Below, piece after piece: positions 1 to 10,254 of a stretch of DNA of 53,186 nucleotides (position 1 is the stretch's first letter; every line of letters starts with the position of its first letter). This DNA comes from an uncultured beta proteobacterium (GTDB taxonomy: Bacteria > Pseudomonadota > Gammaproteobacteria > Burkholderiales > Nitrosomonadaceae). The stretch lies in contig CAADGS010000131.1 of NCBI GenBank assembly GCA_900696615.1, forward strand, positions 1 through 53,186, given 5' to 3'. Under the pieces are notes generated by a model. The model saw only the letters and a list, made by a program, of their open reading frames with translations. It did not search any database and had not been told where the DNA came from. Made by a program: the position numbers and the translations under genes.

Positions 1-60
1 TAAAAACTTAACTGATCCCTTCCGAAATTCCTGACTATATTGGGTGCGGGGTAATTCCAT
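1..60 (-). mobile_element. IS3-like transposase OrfA, N-terminal fragment (cut by window edge)
   Basis: On the minus strand an ATG at position 60 follows a purine-rich site (GGAGG about 10 bases upstream) and opens a frame running off the left edge. The twenty visible residues include RTQYSQEFR, which resembles the start of IS3-family OrfA proteins just before their helix-turn-helix. Only 20 codons are visible, so the family is a suggestion and intactness cannot be judged. It lies immediately downstream of a broken IS200-type transposase in the same orientation, so this window end is an insertion-sequence cluster. Confidence 0.4.
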
Positions 61-113
61 CTTCATCCTCCATTTCATGTCTTCATTTTATGAAACTTCG
101 GACTCCATGAAAT

Positions 114-521
114 TCAGCATACCTCACCCTGCTTTTTAACGTAATTTCTTATTGTGTCTTCATCGCCATGACGGCCAACTGTGCTGACGAAATAACCATC
201 AGTCCAGAATTCCCGGCCCCATAACTGTTTCTTCACATGAGGACACAAGCGAAACACCTCCCGCGCCGTGATGCTCTTGATCAGTGTTACCAGTTTTGTG
301 ACACTGTATGCGGGAACCGACTGCACCAGAAAATGCACATGATCCTTATCCGTACCGATCTCCATGAACTTCAACTAGTAACGCCGTTCGAGATCCAAAC
401 AGACATCCCGCAACACCCCGTCCACAGCCTCTTCAAATACAGTGCGGCGATATTTCGCCGGAAACACCAGATGATAAAGCAGCACCGTTACATTATGGCA
501 CTTATGTATATATTCGCTCAC
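114..521 (-). pseudogene. tnpA: IS200/IS605-type (Y1) transposase, interrupted by an in-frame stop
   Basis: Read from a GTG at 521, the frame encodes a typical small IS200 TnpA: SEYIHKCHNVTVLLYHLVFPAKYRR at the N-terminus, then the HVHFLVQSVP block carrying the HUH metal-binding motif, and LWGREFWTDGYFVSTVGRHGDE near the end. Codon 49 is TAG, between RRY and LKFMEIGTD, where family members have an amino acid (often Glu or Gln). Both halves are otherwise in one frame. The C-terminus also stops early, at KKQGEVC, where homologues continue for about 15 to 20 residues. A TTG restart after the stop would give an 86-residue protein lacking the N-terminal strand, which is unlikely to be active. I call it a recently inactivated copy. 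Confidence 0.85.
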
Positions 522-530
522 GCGAATATA
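509..530. repeat. 9-bp perfect hairpin over the transposase start codon
   Basis: TATATTCGC and GCGAATATA form a perfect inverted repeat with a four-base loop that contains the GTG start of the IS200-type transposase. IS200/IS605 elements carry subterminal hairpins recognised by TnpA, and IS200 is known to hide its start region in RNA structure. The position fits the left-end hairpin of this element, but the element's exact ends were not determined. Confidence 0.5.
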
Positions 531-575
531 TTACGTTCCAAGGGGCGGGGAATAAATCCCGGAGAGATTTAACTG

Positions 576-1310
576 TCAAAATTTATATCCCCTGTGCAAT
601 GCCACAATTCCAGCTGTTAAATTGAAGTATTCCACGCGCTCAAATCCAACTTGTTCCATCATTTCTTTCAATGCTTGCTGAGAAGGGTGCATGCGAATAG
701 ATTCGGCCAGATAACGGTAACTTTCCGCGTCGTTGGCAATGACTTTTCCCATGGCGGGCAGTAACTTGAACGAATACGCGTCGTAAGCAGGTTGCAGAGG
801 TTTCCAGATATGTGAAAACTCCAACACAATGACTGTACCACCCGGTTTGATGACGCGTAGCATTTCTTTAAGCGCGATGTCTTTGTGAGTCATATTGCGT
901 AAGCCAAACGCTACGCTGACGCAATTGAAATAATTATCAGAAAAGGGTAATTTCTCAGCATCGCATTGAGCAACCGGAGTAGGTGTGCCATCGTCGATCA
1001 TGCGGTCACGCCCGATAGCGAGCATGGAATTATTAATGTCGGTCAACCATACTTCGCCGGACTTACCCACTTTTTGTAAAAATAAAGCAGTTAAATCGCC
1101 AGTGCCGCCCGCAATATCCAATACCTTATCGCCTTTTTTTACACCGCTGGCTTCGATCGCGAAGCGTTTCCACAAACGATGCAAGCCGACTGACATTACA
1201 TCGTTCATCAGATTGTAGCGTTCGGCTACGGAATGGAATACTCCAGCCACCTTGCCGGCTTTTTCATCTTCAGAAACGGTGTCAAAGCCAAAATGAGTTG
1301 TTTTAGTCAT
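576..1310 (-). CDS. ubiE: Ubiquinone/menaquinone C-methyltransferase UbiE
   Basis: SAM-dependent methyltransferase that C-methylates 2-polyprenyl-6-methoxy-1,4-benzoquinol in ubiquinone synthesis (and demethylmenaquinone where present). It is 244 residues, the usual size. The first UbiE signature is at about residues 31-48 ([18 protein letters not shown]), the SAM-binding glycine motif [10 protein letters not shown] at 64-73, and the second signature around 152-166 ([15 protein letters not shown]). It lies 53 bases downstream of the DUF971 gene in the same direction, the usual betaproteobacterial arrangement, so the two are probably co-transcribed. In an ammonia oxidiser ubiquinone is the first electron acceptor from hydroxylamine oxidation via cytochromes, so the role is central. 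No oddities seen. Confidence 0.95.
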   Translation of the reverse strand: MTKTTHFGFDTVSEDEKAGKVAGVFHSVAERYNLMNDVMSVGLHRLWKRFAIEASGVKKGDKVLDIAGGTGDLTALFLQKVGKSGEVWLTDINNSMLAIGRDRMIDDGTPTPVAQCDAEKLPFSDNYFNCVSVAFGLRNMTHKDIALKEMLRVIKPGGTVIVLEFSHIWKPLQPAYDAYSFKLLPAMGKVIANDAESYRYLAESIRMHPSQQALKEMMEQVGFERVEYFNLTAGIVALHRGYKF

Positions 1311-1363
1311 GTTAGTGATTGAATGTCATTGGAGAGGTTGGGTGGTTTAGCCACACAAGAAAA

Positions 1364-1771
1364 TTATTTGCAGGAGTGAGTAATATGGGAGGCGGTTTCT
1401 TGTTCACGGCTGGCTCCGGCATCGTCCATGCGTTGCAAATAGCGCAGCCACATTTTATCCTGATTTAAACCATAGTCATAGAGCAGATCCCAAGAATAAA
1501 TCCCGGTATTGTGGCCATCGGTAAAATTAAGTTGTATGGCATAATGACCAACCGGTTCGATTTTACTGATATTGACCGTCTTCTTACCGGCTTGCAAAAC
1601 CTCTTGCCCCGGACCGTGGCCGCGCACTTCAGCAGATGGCGAGTAAACACGCAAGAATTCGCATGGAAACTGGAATGTTTTGCCATCGGAAAAAGTAATA
1701 TCCAATACTCTGGATTTTTGGTGTAATTTGATTTCAATAGGGTAAGGTGTGTTTTTGGATAAACCGGCCAT
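1364..1771 (-). CDS. DUF971 (GBBH-like N-terminal domain) protein
   Basis: A 135-residue protein matching the DUF971 / gamma-butyrobetaine-hydroxylase-like N-terminal family. Visible family features are the DGKTFQFPCEFLRVYSPSAEV block at about 30-50, with the conserved L-R-x-x-SPSAEVRGHG, and the IEPVGHYAIQLNFTDGH..GIYSWDLLY block at about 70-98. The family is a small, possibly iron- or nucleotide-linked domain with no agreed function in bacteria. It stands directly upstream of ubiE on the same strand. The gene is divergent from phoB, with 92 bases between the two start codons. Confidence 0.85.
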   Translation of the reverse strand: MAGLSKNTPYPIEIKLHQKSRVLDITFSDGKTFQFPCEFLRVYSPSAEVRGHGPGQEVLQAGKKTVNISKIEPVGHYAIQLNFTDGHNTGIYSWDLLYDYGLNQDKMWLRYLQRMDDAGASREQETASHITHSCK

Positions 1772-1863
1772 ATATCTGTAATGCTAGAACAAGCAGTTAA
1801 AAAATTAATAGGGTTATTGTAGCAAACTATGCCGAGAATTATTAATCCCGACAGGATGATTGG

Positions 1864-2586
1864 ATGATTGCAACAATACTGATAGTCGAAGATGAAGCCG
1901 CTATCCAGGAATTGATTGGTTATAATCTGCGGCGTGCCGGGTATGAAAGTCTCAGCGTGCACAATGCTGAGCAAGCAATGATCATTCTCAATGATGCGTT
2001 GCCGGATTTGATTTTGCTTGATTGGATGCTGCCACATATGAGTGGAACAGAATTTGCGCGGATTATACGCCGCAACGAACGGACTCGCTTGATACCCATT
2101 ATCATGTTAACGGCGCGAACTGAGGAAACGGACAAAGTGACTGCGCTTGAAATAGGTGCTGACGATTACATCACAAAACCTTTTTCACCGCGTGAACTAA
2201 TCGCCCGCATTCAAGTTGTGTTGCGTCGTTCGCCGCAGCAAGTTGCTGAGGAAGTCATTGAAAATAATGGACTAAGATTAAACCCTGCCGATCACCGTGT
2301 GAGTTGCGGGGATACGGCAATTAAATTGGGTCCAATCGAATTTCGATTACTACATTTTATGATGACGCATACTGAGCGTGTTTATTCACGCAGCCAGTTG
2401 CTCGTCCAGGTATGGGGCGACGATACGATTGCTGACGAGCGTACCGTAGATGTCCATATCCGGCGGTTACGCAAGGCACTCGATTTGGTGAGTAAAGATA
2501 ATTACATCGAAACGGTACGCGGTGCAGGCTATCGTTTCTCAGCAAATATTTCGTCATTTGTCAAAGATTCAAATGCGGATATCTGA
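1864..2586 (+). CDS. phoB: Phosphate-regulon response regulator PhoB
   Basis: OmpR-family response regulator of 240 residues that activates phosphate-starvation genes when phosphorylated by PhoR. The receiver domain shows the acidic pair E9/D10, the phospho-acceptor D53 (ILLDWMLP), T83 and K105 (ITKPF). A winged-helix DNA-binding domain follows at about 130-230, ending TVRGAGYRFS. The D-W-M-L-P around the acceptor is typical of PhoB. The cognate kinase gene starts 45 bases downstream. No classic Pho box was recognised in the 92-base gap to the divergent DUF971 gene, and no pst transport genes are in the window, so the PhoB assignment rests on family similarity. Confidence 0.85.
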   Translation: MIATILIVEDEAAIQELIGYNLRRAGYESLSVHNAEQAMIILNDALPDLILLDWMLPHMSGTEFARIIRRNERTRLIPIIMLTARTEETDKVTALEIGADDYITKPFSPRELIARIQVVLRRSPQQVAEEVIENNGLRLNPADHRVSCGDTAIKLGPIEFRLLHFMMTHTERVYSRSQLLVQVWGDDTIADERTVDVHIRRLRKALDLVSKDNYIETVRGAGYRFSANISSFVKDSNADI

Positions 2587-2630
2587 CACAATTAAAAAAT
2601 TTCTTAGATGATAATTTCTGGATTACTTAA

Positions 2631-3929
2631 GTGACGGATATTTGGCGGCGCGCTTCTAATCTGCTGTTCATAGTTTTTATTGCAGCAGTATTATGGTTGA
2701 TTCTGGATGCTGTAACGGCATTGATGTTTCTATGCGGAGTACTGCTATGGATGGTGTTCCATCACTTGCGGCATCTGGTTGCACTGGAACGCTGGTTACA
2801 GCGCTCCGATCATTCGCCAACCAGTATACCCGCCGGTTCTGGTGCATGGGATGATGTATTCGCACATTTGGCACGATATGTTCGTGCACACAGCCAGAGT
2901 CAGGAATTATTAAGTCTGGCATTGGAGCGCATGCGCAACGTGACTTCAGCAATGCCGGATGGCATCGTGATTCTTGATGACGATGATCGCATAGAATGGT
3001 GCAATCCGATGGCGGAAAAGCACTTAGGCATCAGTTTGTCATTTGATGCCGGGCAACAGATCACTTATTTAGTCCGGCAAATGCAATTTATAGAATTTCT
3101 AGCGTCTCGCCAATACAGCAACCCTTTAATCTTAAGACAAACCAGGCAGCAAGGTATCATAGTTTCATTGCATATCATACCGTATGGTTATAACCAGAAG
3201 CTATTGATCAGCCGTGATATCACGCGCTTTGAGAAAATAGAAACCATGCGACGGGATTTTATTGCCAATGTTTCACACGAATTACGCACACCCCTGACGG
3301 TTGTTGCCGGCTTTCTTGAAACACTGTCAGAAGAAAATCATGGAAATCCCGACTTCAATCGGCGAATTCTGTCATTAATGACAGAACAGACCACGCGCAT
3401 GCAGCGACTGATTGAAGACTTACTGGTGTTATCGCGGTTGGAAAATACGCAAGAAAGAGTCAAAGAGAAGACTGTGAATGTCGTGAATTTATTGCACGAA
3501 ATTTTACAGGATGCTCAATCACTCAGCGCCGGACGCCACCGCATTAGATTGAATATTGCCACTCACGATCAATTGCTAGGCAGTGAAGAAGAATTGCGTA
3601 GTGCATTTGGTAATTTGGTCAGCAATGCCATTCGCTATACCCCTGATCACGGCGAAATCAGTATTCATTGGGAGAAACTTGCTGACCAGGGCCTATTTTA
3701 TGTGCAAGACAGTGGCATCGGTATCGAAACGGAACATATTCCGCGCTTGACGGAGCGTTTCTATCGTATCGATAACAGTCGTTCTCGAGATACCGGCGGA
3801 ACGGGACTGGGATTGGCTATTGTCAAGCATGTTTTGAATCGGCACCAGGCGAGATTAGAAATCAATAGTCAAGTTGGCCAAGGCAGCCGGTTTAGCATTT
3901 GGTTTCCTGCTAACCGGTTGATTACCTGA
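2631..3929 (+). CDS. phoR: Phosphate-regulon sensor histidine kinase PhoR
   Basis: Membrane histidine kinase of 432 residues paired with PhoB. Two hydrophobic segments at about 10-46 with almost no periplasmic loop are typical of PhoR. A PAS domain follows at about 100-195 (SAMPDGIVILDDDDRIEWCNPMA). The dimerisation/phosphoacceptor helix carries H216 in NVSHELRTPL, then the ATPase domain with N-box (NLVSNAIRYTPD), G1 (DSGIGIE) and G2 (GTGLGLAI). The start is GTG, preceded by weak ribosome-binding sequence; the short N-terminus (TDIWRRA) matches PhoR proteins. It converges with lon, and no strong terminator is seen between them. Confidence 0.85.
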   Translation: MTDIWRRASNLLFIVFIAAVLWLILDAVTALMFLCGVLLWMVFHHLRHLVALERWLQRSDHSPTSIPAGSGAWDDVFAHLARYVRAHSQSQELLSLALERMRNVTSAMPDGIVILDDDDRIEWCNPMAEKHLGISLSFDAGQQITYLVRQMQFIEFLASRQYSNPLILRQTRQQGIIVSLHIIPYGYNQKLLISRDITRFEKIETMRRDFIANVSHELRTPLTVVAGFLETLSEENHGNPDFNRRILSLMTEQTTRMQRLIEDLLVLSRLENTQERVKEKTVNVVNLLHEILQDAQSLSAGRHRIRLNIATHDQLLGSEEELRSAFGNLVSNAIRYTPDHGEISIHWEKLADQGLFYVQDSGIGIETEHIPRLTERFYRIDNSRSRDTGGTGLGLAIVKHVLNRHQARLEINSQVGQGSRFSIWFPANRLIT

Positions 3930-4167
3930 GATATGTCAACTCCTGAAAAGTATCTTCTTGGTTTGATAGATGGTTTAACACAGACTATAGACAGCGCTTG
4001 CGCACTTGGTTGAAGAATGATTCGACGTCTAGCACAAACGGTTTAATCTCACCACTCGGCGAAATGCCGCTGTTAGTTCAAGTCCTAACCTACTAATTAT
4101 GAATGTTTTTGATTAACAGTTAAGTCACTGAATAATTTAAAAACATTTTTTACTTTAAAATGCCTAG

Positions 4168-6585
4168 TTAATGCTTTATCACATTCTCAATTAACGCATC
4201 TTCAGCTTTAGATTGAAGAGTTGATTGTTGTTGGATCATAGAAACCGAAGCCAATTCAGGTTTGTGCTCTAATGCCAGATCAAGTACCTGGTCGATCCAT
4301 TTAACGGGATATATAGTCAGTTGATTTCTTACATTCAATGGTATCTCTGTTAAATCTTTGACGTTTTTTTCGGGAATAATAACTCCCTTAATTCCACCGC
4401 GGTGTGCAGCCAAAAGCTTTTCTTTCAATCCCCCAATAGGGAGCACTTCTCCTCTTAAAGTAATTTCTCCTGTCATAGCTATATCCGCTCTAACCGCTAT
4501 ATTCGTAAGAATTGACACTATTGCAACACAAATACCAATACCTGCACTCGGCCCGTCTTTAGGTGTTGCTCCTTCGGGAAGGTGTATGTGTATATCGTTT
4601 TTTTGATAGAAATCTTCAGGTATGCCTAATGAATGAAAACGACTCCTAACAACAGATAAAGCAGCCTGTATCGATTCTTGCATTACTTCTCCTAGTTTAC
4701 CGGTAGTAATGGTTTTTCCCTTTCCAGGCAGCACTACAGCTTCAATTGTCAGCAACTCTCCTCCAACTTCTGTCCATGCCAGTCCAGTTACTTGTCCTAC
4801 TTGATTTTTTTCTTCAGCGATACCATATGTATAACGCCTAACTCCTAAAAATTTATCCAGATTACGTGAATTAACAATTACTCTACTTTTTTCTTTTTTA
4901 AGTAACATCGCCTTAACAGCTTTTCGGCAAATTTTTGAAATTTCTCGCTCCATTGAGCGTACACCAGCTTCTCTTGTGTAATAGCGAGCAATATTTTGCA
5001 AAGCAGAAATTGAAACACTCAGCTCTTTTTCTTTAAGACCATGATTACGCATTTGTTTAGTCAATAAATAACGTGTAGCTATATTTAACTTTTCATCTTC
5101 TGTATATCCTGATAGTTGAATTATTTCCATACGATCAAGTAGTGCAGGAGGTATATTCAGTGTATTTGCAGTTGCCACAAACATCACATCGGACAAATCG
5201 TATTCTACTTCGACGTAATGGTCGACAAACGTGTTGTTTTGTTCAGGATCAAGAACCTCTAATAGTGCAGAAGAGGGATCTCCACGAAAATCCATGCCCA
5301 TTTTATCAACTTCATCAAGTAAAAAAAGTGGATTTTTAACGCCCACTTTACTCATATTATGTAATATCTTACCAGGCATAGATCCAATATAAGTTCGACG
5401 ATGTCCACGAATCTCTGCTTCATCTCGCACCCCTCCAAGTGACATGCGCACAAATTTCCTGTTTGTGGCACGTGCAATTGACTGGCCTAATGAAGTTTTA
5501 CCTACCCCGGGAGGACCAACAAGACAGAGTATTGGAGCTTTCATTTTATTTACACGTTGTTGCACCGCCAAATACTCAACGATTCGTTCCTTCACTTTTT
5601 CCAAACCATAATGATCTTTCTCCAATATTGCTTCTGCAGTTTTGAGATCATGATTAATCTTACTTTTTTTCTTCCACGGCAACGCAACTAATACATCAAT
5701 ATAATTTCTCACAACTGTAGCTTCCGCTGACATAGGAGACATTAAACGAAGTTTCTTTAATTCAGATTCAGCTTTCGTACGAGCTTCTTTAGGCATTTGA
5801 GCAGATATGATTTTCTTTTCAATTTCATCTAAGTCTGCGCCTTCTTCACCTTCCCCCAGTTCTTTCTGAATGGCTTTTACTTGTTCATTGAGATAGTAAT
5901 CACGCTGGCTCTTTTCCATCTGACGCTTAACTCTGCCACGAATACGTTTCTCAACTTGCAATATATCAAGTTCAGTCTCCAATAGTCCTAGCAAATGTTC
6001 TAGGCGCTTGGATACCTCGAAAATTTCAAGAATCTCTTGCTTTTGTTCAAGCTTTAATGGCAAATATGCTGCAATGGTATCGGCTAACCGCCCAGCATCA
6101 TCTATACTACTCAATGAAGTGATTATCTCTGGCGGAATCTTTTTATTAAGTTTTACGTATTGATCAAATTGAGTCAGAATAGCTCGCCTCATCGCTTCTG
6201 CTTCGGAATTATTTTTTACATCCGATAATACCTGTGAAACCCTTCCAGACAAATGGCTTTCTGAATCAATCAGTTCCAGAACACGTGCGCGGTAATTACC
6301 TTCAACAAGCACCTTCACAGTGCCATCAGGTAATTTCAACATTTGTAGTAAGCTAGCAACGCTGCATACCTCGTAGAGATCTTCTGGTGCAGGATCATCT
6401 TTAGATGCCACTTTTTGAGCAACTAGCAAAATATTTTTACTCGACTCCATCGCTAGCTCAAGTGCTTTGATAGATTTCTGCCTTCCTACAAATAATGGTA
6501 TAACCATATGCGGAAAAACCACAACATCACGTAGAGGTAAAAGCGGTAAAATTAGTCGATCAGAGTTTGTCTCTAAAAATGTCAT
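4168..6585 (-). CDS. lon: ATP-dependent protease La (Lon)
   Basis: Cytosolic AAA+ serine protease that degrades misfolded and regulatory proteins. At 805 residues it has normal LonA length: N-terminal substrate domain ([23 protein letters not shown]), AAA+ module with Walker A GPPGVGKT near residue 355 and Walker B FLLDEVDK, and C-terminal protease domain with the Ser-Lys dyad S680 (DGPSAG) and K723 (GGLKEK). It is the last gene of the tig-clpP-clpX-lon run on this strand, 154 bases after clpX. The gap has its own candidate promoter, so independent transcription is possible. Confidence 0.97.
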   Translation of the reverse strand: MTFLETNSDRLILPLLPLRDVVVFPHMVIPLFVGRQKSIKALELAMESSKNILLVAQKVASKDDPAPEDLYEVCSVASLLQMLKLPDGTVKVLVEGNYRARVLELIDSESHLSGRVSQVLSDVKNNSEAEAMRRAILTQFDQYVKLNKKIPPEIITSLSSIDDAGRLADTIAAYLPLKLEQKQEILEIFEVSKRLEHLLGLLETELDILQVEKRIRGRVKRQMEKSQRDYYLNEQVKAIQKELGEGEEGADLDEIEKKIISAQMPKEARTKAESELKKLRLMSPMSAEATVVRNYIDVLVALPWKKKSKINHDLKTAEAILEKDHYGLEKVKERIVEYLAVQQRVNKMKAPILCLVGPPGVGKTSLGQSIARATNRKFVRMSLGGVRDEAEIRGHRRTYIGSMPGKILHNMSKVGVKNPLFLLDEVDKMGMDFRGDPSSALLEVLDPEQNNTFVDHYVEVEYDLSDVMFVATANTLNIPPALLDRMEIIQLSGYTEDEKLNIATRYLLTKQMRNHGLKEKELSVSISALQNIARYYTREAGVRSMEREISKICRKAVKAMLLKKEKSRVIVNSRNLDKFLGVRRYTYGIAEEKNQVGQVTGLAWTEVGGELLTIEAVVLPGKGKTITTGKLGEVMQESIQAALSVVRSRFHSLGIPEDFYQKNDIHIHLPEGATPKDGPSAGIGICVAIVSILTNIAVRADIAMTGEITLRGEVLPIGGLKEKLLAAHRGGIKGVIIPEKNVKDLTEIPLNVRNQLTIYPVKWIDQVLDLALEHKPELASVSMIQQQSTLQSKAEDALIENVIKH

Positions 6586-6624
6586 AATATCTACTCAATG
6601 TTAATGAAATGTAAAACTGACGAT

Positions 6625-6652
6625 AAGATATGTATGCCAATTCGCAATTCAA
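6625..6652 (-). promoter_or_regulatory. Candidate sigma70 promoter for lon
   Basis: On the minus strand TTGAAT and TATCTT are separated by 16 bases, about 40 bases before the lon start codon. The hexamers match the consensus partially. It sits in the only sizeable gap between clpX and lon. This was found by eye in AT-rich sequence, where chance matches are common. Confidence 0.3.
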
Positions 6653-6739
6653 TACCACTCGCCGAAAATATGTTCGCTTCGTAAATGCGGGCTATCAAAC
6701 TTTTACATTCATTAATAGTAACAAAAAAATACTTACTGA

Positions 6740-8017
6740 TTACTTGGAACGTTTTGCCACCTTTGGTTGATCTGAATAAATCAATATAGGTTTAATTTCA
6801 TCGTTGGCTAAATTACAATCGATAACAACCTTAGATACATTTTCCAATGACGGAAGATCGTACATGATGTCAAGTAATATTTCTTCAAGAATTGAGCGTA
6901 AGCCACGTGCTCCGGTTTTACGGATTAGAGCTCTTTTCGCGATTGCTTTAAGAGCAGGCTCACGAAATTCCAAATCCACACCACCTTCCATATTGAACAT
7001 CTTCCAATATTGTTTAACGAGAGCATTTCGCGGTTCCGTTAATATTTGAATTAAAGCTGCTTCATTAAGTTCTTCTAAAGTTGCCACGACAGGCAAACGT
7101 CCAACAAATTCTGGAATCAAGCCGAACTTAACCAAATCTTCTGGCTCTACTTGTTGTAGAATTTTGTTCGTGTCCTTTTTTGCATGGCTTTTCACATCTG
7201 CACCAAAACCTATCCCACCTTTCTCGGTACGAGCCCTAATAACTTTATCTAGTCCATCAAATGCTCCACCGCAAATAAATAAAATATTTGTAGTATCAAC
7301 TTGAATAAATTCTTGATTTGGATGTTTTCGTCCACCCTGAGGCGGCACCATGGCAATTGTTCCTTCAATTAGCTTTAGCAGCGCTTGCTGCACACCCTCC
7401 CCGGAAACATCCCGAGTAATTGACGGATTATCAGACTTACGAGATATCTTATCGATTTCATCAATGTATACGATCCCACGTTGCGCTTTTTCAGCATCAT
7501 AATTACATTTCTGAAGTAATTTCTGAATAATGTTCTCAACATCTTCACCGACATAACCTGCTTCGGTCAAGGCTGTAGCATCTGCCATTATAAAGGGGAC
7601 GTCCAATAGGCGTGCTAATGTTTGTGCAAGTAATGTTTTACCAGATCCCGTAGGGCCAACAAGCAAAATATTGCTTTTAGACAACTCGATATCATCTGTT
7701 TCATCTGACTTACCAACGTTCTTTAAGCGCTTATAATGATTGTAGACTGCAACTGATAATATTTTTTTAGCTGACTCTTGCCCTATTACATATTGATCAA
7801 GGATATGACAGATCTCACGAGGTACCGGCAAGTTCGACTTAACCAATTTTGCCGACTCATCTCCCTGCATTTCTTCGCGAATGATGTCATTACATAAATC
7901 GATACATTCATCACATATAAATACAGATGGACCTGCAATCAATTTTCTAACTTCATGCTGACTTTTGCCACAAAAAGAACAATAAAGAAGTTTCTCACCA
8001 CTAGCTTTGTCCGGCAT
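6740..8017 (-). CDS. clpX: ATP-dependent Clp protease ATP-binding subunit ClpX
   Basis: AAA+ unfoldase that feeds substrates to ClpP. It is 425 residues. The N-terminal zinc-binding domain has C13, C16, C35 and C38, Walker A GPTGSGKT is at 121-128, Walker B is in [11 protein letters not shown], and the RFIG-type pore and IGF-type ClpP-docking loop regions are present (GGIGFGADV). It lies 56 bases after clpP on the same strand, so a clpP-clpX transcript is expected. No unusual features. Confidence 0.97.
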   Translation of the reverse strand: MPDKASGEKLLYCSFCGKSQHEVRKLIAGPSVFICDECIDLCNDIIREEMQGDESAKLVKSNLPVPREICHILDQYVIGQESAKKILSVAVYNHYKRLKNVGKSDETDDIELSKSNILLVGPTGSGKTLLAQTLARLLDVPFIMADATALTEAGYVGEDVENIIQKLLQKCNYDAEKAQRGIVYIDEIDKISRKSDNPSITRDVSGEGVQQALLKLIEGTIAMVPPQGGRKHPNQEFIQVDTTNILFICGGAFDGLDKVIRARTEKGGIGFGADVKSHAKKDTNKILQQVEPEDLVKFGLIPEFVGRLPVVATLEELNEAALIQILTEPRNALVKQYWKMFNMEGGVDLEFREPALKAIAKRALIRKTGARGLRSILEEILLDIMYDLPSLENVSKVVIDCNLANDEIKPILIYSDQPKVAKRSK

Positions 8018-8073
8018 TTTTTTATCCCATAGTGATCAAAATTAAATACAGCTGATTAAGTAAAGTATACATT

Positions 8074-8712
8074 TTATTCAGCACTTGCATCTCTATGCGT
8101 CAATACTGCATCAACTAAACCGTAATTTACTGACTCAACAGCACTCATAAAATTGTCACGATCTGTATCTTTTTCAACATCTGAAACAGATCGGCCAGTA
8201 TGCTTAGCCATAATTTCAGTTAGACGAGCTTTGAGATATAAAATTTCACGTGCATGTATCTCGATATCAGAAGCCTGTCCTTGAAAACCACCTAATGGTT
8301 GATGAATCATCACACGCGAATTTGGCAAACAATACCGCTTTCCTTTCGTACCTGCAGTTAGTAATAAGGCTCCCATGCTTGCTGCCTGTCCAATACATAA
8401 AGTACTAACATCTGGCTTAATATATTGCATTGTGTCATAGATAGCCAAGCCGGCAGATACAATTCCGCCAGGAGAATTAATATAGAAATGGATATCTTTG
8501 TCTGAATTCTCGGACTCTAAAAACAAAAGTTGTGCAACAATTAAATTTGCACTCGCTTCTGTGACAGGTCCAACTAAAAACACAACTCTTTCCTTTAGTA
8601 ATCGTGAATAAATATCATACGCACGCTCCCCTCTCCCACTTGTTTCAATTACCATGGGAATTAATCCTAAATTCTTAGGTTCAAGGTCATAAATATTATT
8701 AGATCGTTGCAT
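8074..8712 (-). CDS. clpP: ATP-dependent Clp protease proteolytic subunit ClpP
   Basis: Barrel-forming serine protease of 212 residues. The catalytic triad is S112 (QAASMGALL), H137 (MIHQPLGG) and D186 (DRDNFMS). The N-terminal stretch before [19 protein letters not shown] is the usual propeptide/axial loop region. It begins 4 bases after the tig stop codon, so translation is probably coupled to trigger factor, linking folding at the ribosome exit with degradation. Confidence 0.97.
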   Translation of the reverse strand: MQRSNNIYDLEPKNLGLIPMVIETSGRGERAYDIYSRLLKERVVFLVGPVTEASANLIVAQLLFLESENSDKDIHFYINSPGGIVSAGLAIYDTMQYIKPDVSTLCIGQAASMGALLLTAGTKGKRYCLPNSRVMIHQPLGGFQGQASDIEIHAREILYLKARLTEIMAKHTGRSVSDVEKDTDRDNFMSAVESVNYGLVDAVLTHRDASAE

Positions 8713-8716
8713 AATT

Positions 8717-10018
8717 TCAGGATATCCCCATCAACTCGTCGAATGTAACAGCTTTATCGACTACATTTACTTTATTGAGCGCCCAATTTACTACATTTTC
8801 TTCAAGTGCCAATGACTCAGCTTCTTGCAGTCGCTCTGAAGAAGCATAATGCCATTTAATAACTTGCTCTGGATTGTCATAACTTTGCGCCACATCTTCA
8901 ATTACGCTTCGAATTTGTTCACGAGTAGCTTTCAAAGCATGCGTTTTCACAAGTTCTGCGAGAATTAGACCTAACTTAACTCGATATTCTGCTTTATTCT
9001 TAAATAAATCAGGAGTAAGAGACAATTCACTGGCTTTTATTCCACGTGATTCGAGACCATTCTTTGCATTCTGCATTAGTCGCTCTATTTCTTGATTAAT
9101 CAAAATCTGAGGAACGGCAATCTCTGTCACATCTAATAATGATTGCATAACTTGTTCTTTAAGCCTTGCTTTAATCCGTTTAGAAGCTTCACGCTGCAAG
9201 TCTTGTTGAATCCCTTCGTGTAACTTTTTAATATCACCGTTTGGAACGCCTAGCAATTTAGCAAAATCAGCATCTACACTCGGTAAAATTGGCTCTTCTA
9301 TTTCTTTTAGCTTTACTTCAAAGGTTGCAGTTTTTCCAGCGACATCTTTGCCATGATAATCCTCCGGAAAAACAACATCAAATGATTTATTATTGCCTAC
9401 TTCCATGCCCATCAAAGAATTCTCAAATTCCTTGAGAAATTTTCCATCTCCAATTACCAGTTGAACATCTGAAGCTGTTCCACCTTCAAAACCAGCACCG
9501 TCAATCGTACCAGTATAATCTATTCTGACTCGATCATTTTCTTTAGCAGAACGACTCACCGGTTCATATTTTGCACGCTGTCTTCGGATCATATTTAACG
9601 TTTTATCAATATCGGCATCCCCTATCTTTACATTAGGCTTCTCGATATTTTGCTGGCTTAAATCTCCAACCACAATTTCTGGATAGATTTCGAATGTCGC
9701 GCTGAATGAATAAAATGCTTCATTAGTTCCTGGTTTTGCCTCGAATTGTGGATATCCAGCAACTTGCACATTTAGCTCTTTGATAGTATCAACAAATTGT
9801 TTGTGCACTGCATCGTTTAGCGCATCCTGCTGAACTTGCGCACCATACATCTGCGAAACCATTTTTAATGGAACCTTTCCCGGACGAAAACCATGCAGCT
9901 TCGTAGTTTTTGCCAACTTTTTAATGCGATTCTCAACTTCTGCCTGTAATTTCTCTATAGAAATATTAATATCAAGACGTCGCTCCAATGCGCCAAGTTT
10001 TTCTATATTCAATTCCAT
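8717..10018 (-). CDS. tig: Trigger factor
   Basis: Ribosome-associated chaperone and peptidyl-prolyl isomerase of 433 residues. The ribosome-docking signature GFRPGKVP is at 43-50, the FKBP-type domain at about 150-245 ([20 protein letters not shown], then LMGMEVG), and the helical C-terminal chaperone domain fills the rest. First gene of the tig-clpP-clpX-lon series; the region between it and tRNA-Leu (10019-10098) probably holds the promoter, but none was clear. Confidence 0.97.
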   Translation of the reverse strand: MELNIEKLGALERRLDINISIEKLQAEVENRIKKLAKTTKLHGFRPGKVPLKMVSQMYGAQVQQDALNDAVHKQFVDTIKELNVQVAGYPQFEAKPGTNEAFYSFSATFEIYPEIVVGDLSQQNIEKPNVKIGDADIDKTLNMIRRQRAKYEPVSRSAKENDRVRIDYTGTIDGAGFEGGTASDVQLVIGDGKFLKEFENSLMGMEVGNNKSFDVVFPEDYHGKDVAGKTATFEVKLKEIEEPILPSVDADFAKLLGVPNGDIKKLHEGIQQDLQREASKRIKARLKEQVMQSLLDVTEIAVPQILINQEIERLMQNAKNGLESRGIKASELSLTPDLFKNKAEYRVKLGLILAELVKTHALKATREQIRSVIEDVAQSYDNPEQVIKWHYASSERLQEAESLALEENVVNWALNKVNVVDKAVTFDELMGIS

Positions 10019-10098
10019 AGGGTTCCCAATTTATTATATTTCCCAACACGATAGATTATTTGTTCCTAGCATTCTTTAAAACTAAGCCCTGACAATTA

Positions 10099-10183
<85 letters not shown>

Positions 10184-10254
10184 AATGTTATTCGCTCAAT
10201 TTTATATTTCAGCGCTTTTAATTATACCTTCTAATCCTTCCAATCGCATTTGGT

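Noticed and set aside
1465..2037. 190-codon minus-strand frame over the DUF971 gene and start of phoB
   Set aside because: It overlaps two well-supported genes in other frames and its translation shows no family features; it is an antisense shadow.
4060..4100. tRNA T-arm-like sequence (GTTAG TTCAAGTC CTAAC) between phoR and lon
   Set aside because: The loop has eight bases, and no acceptor, D or anticodon stems can be built around it.
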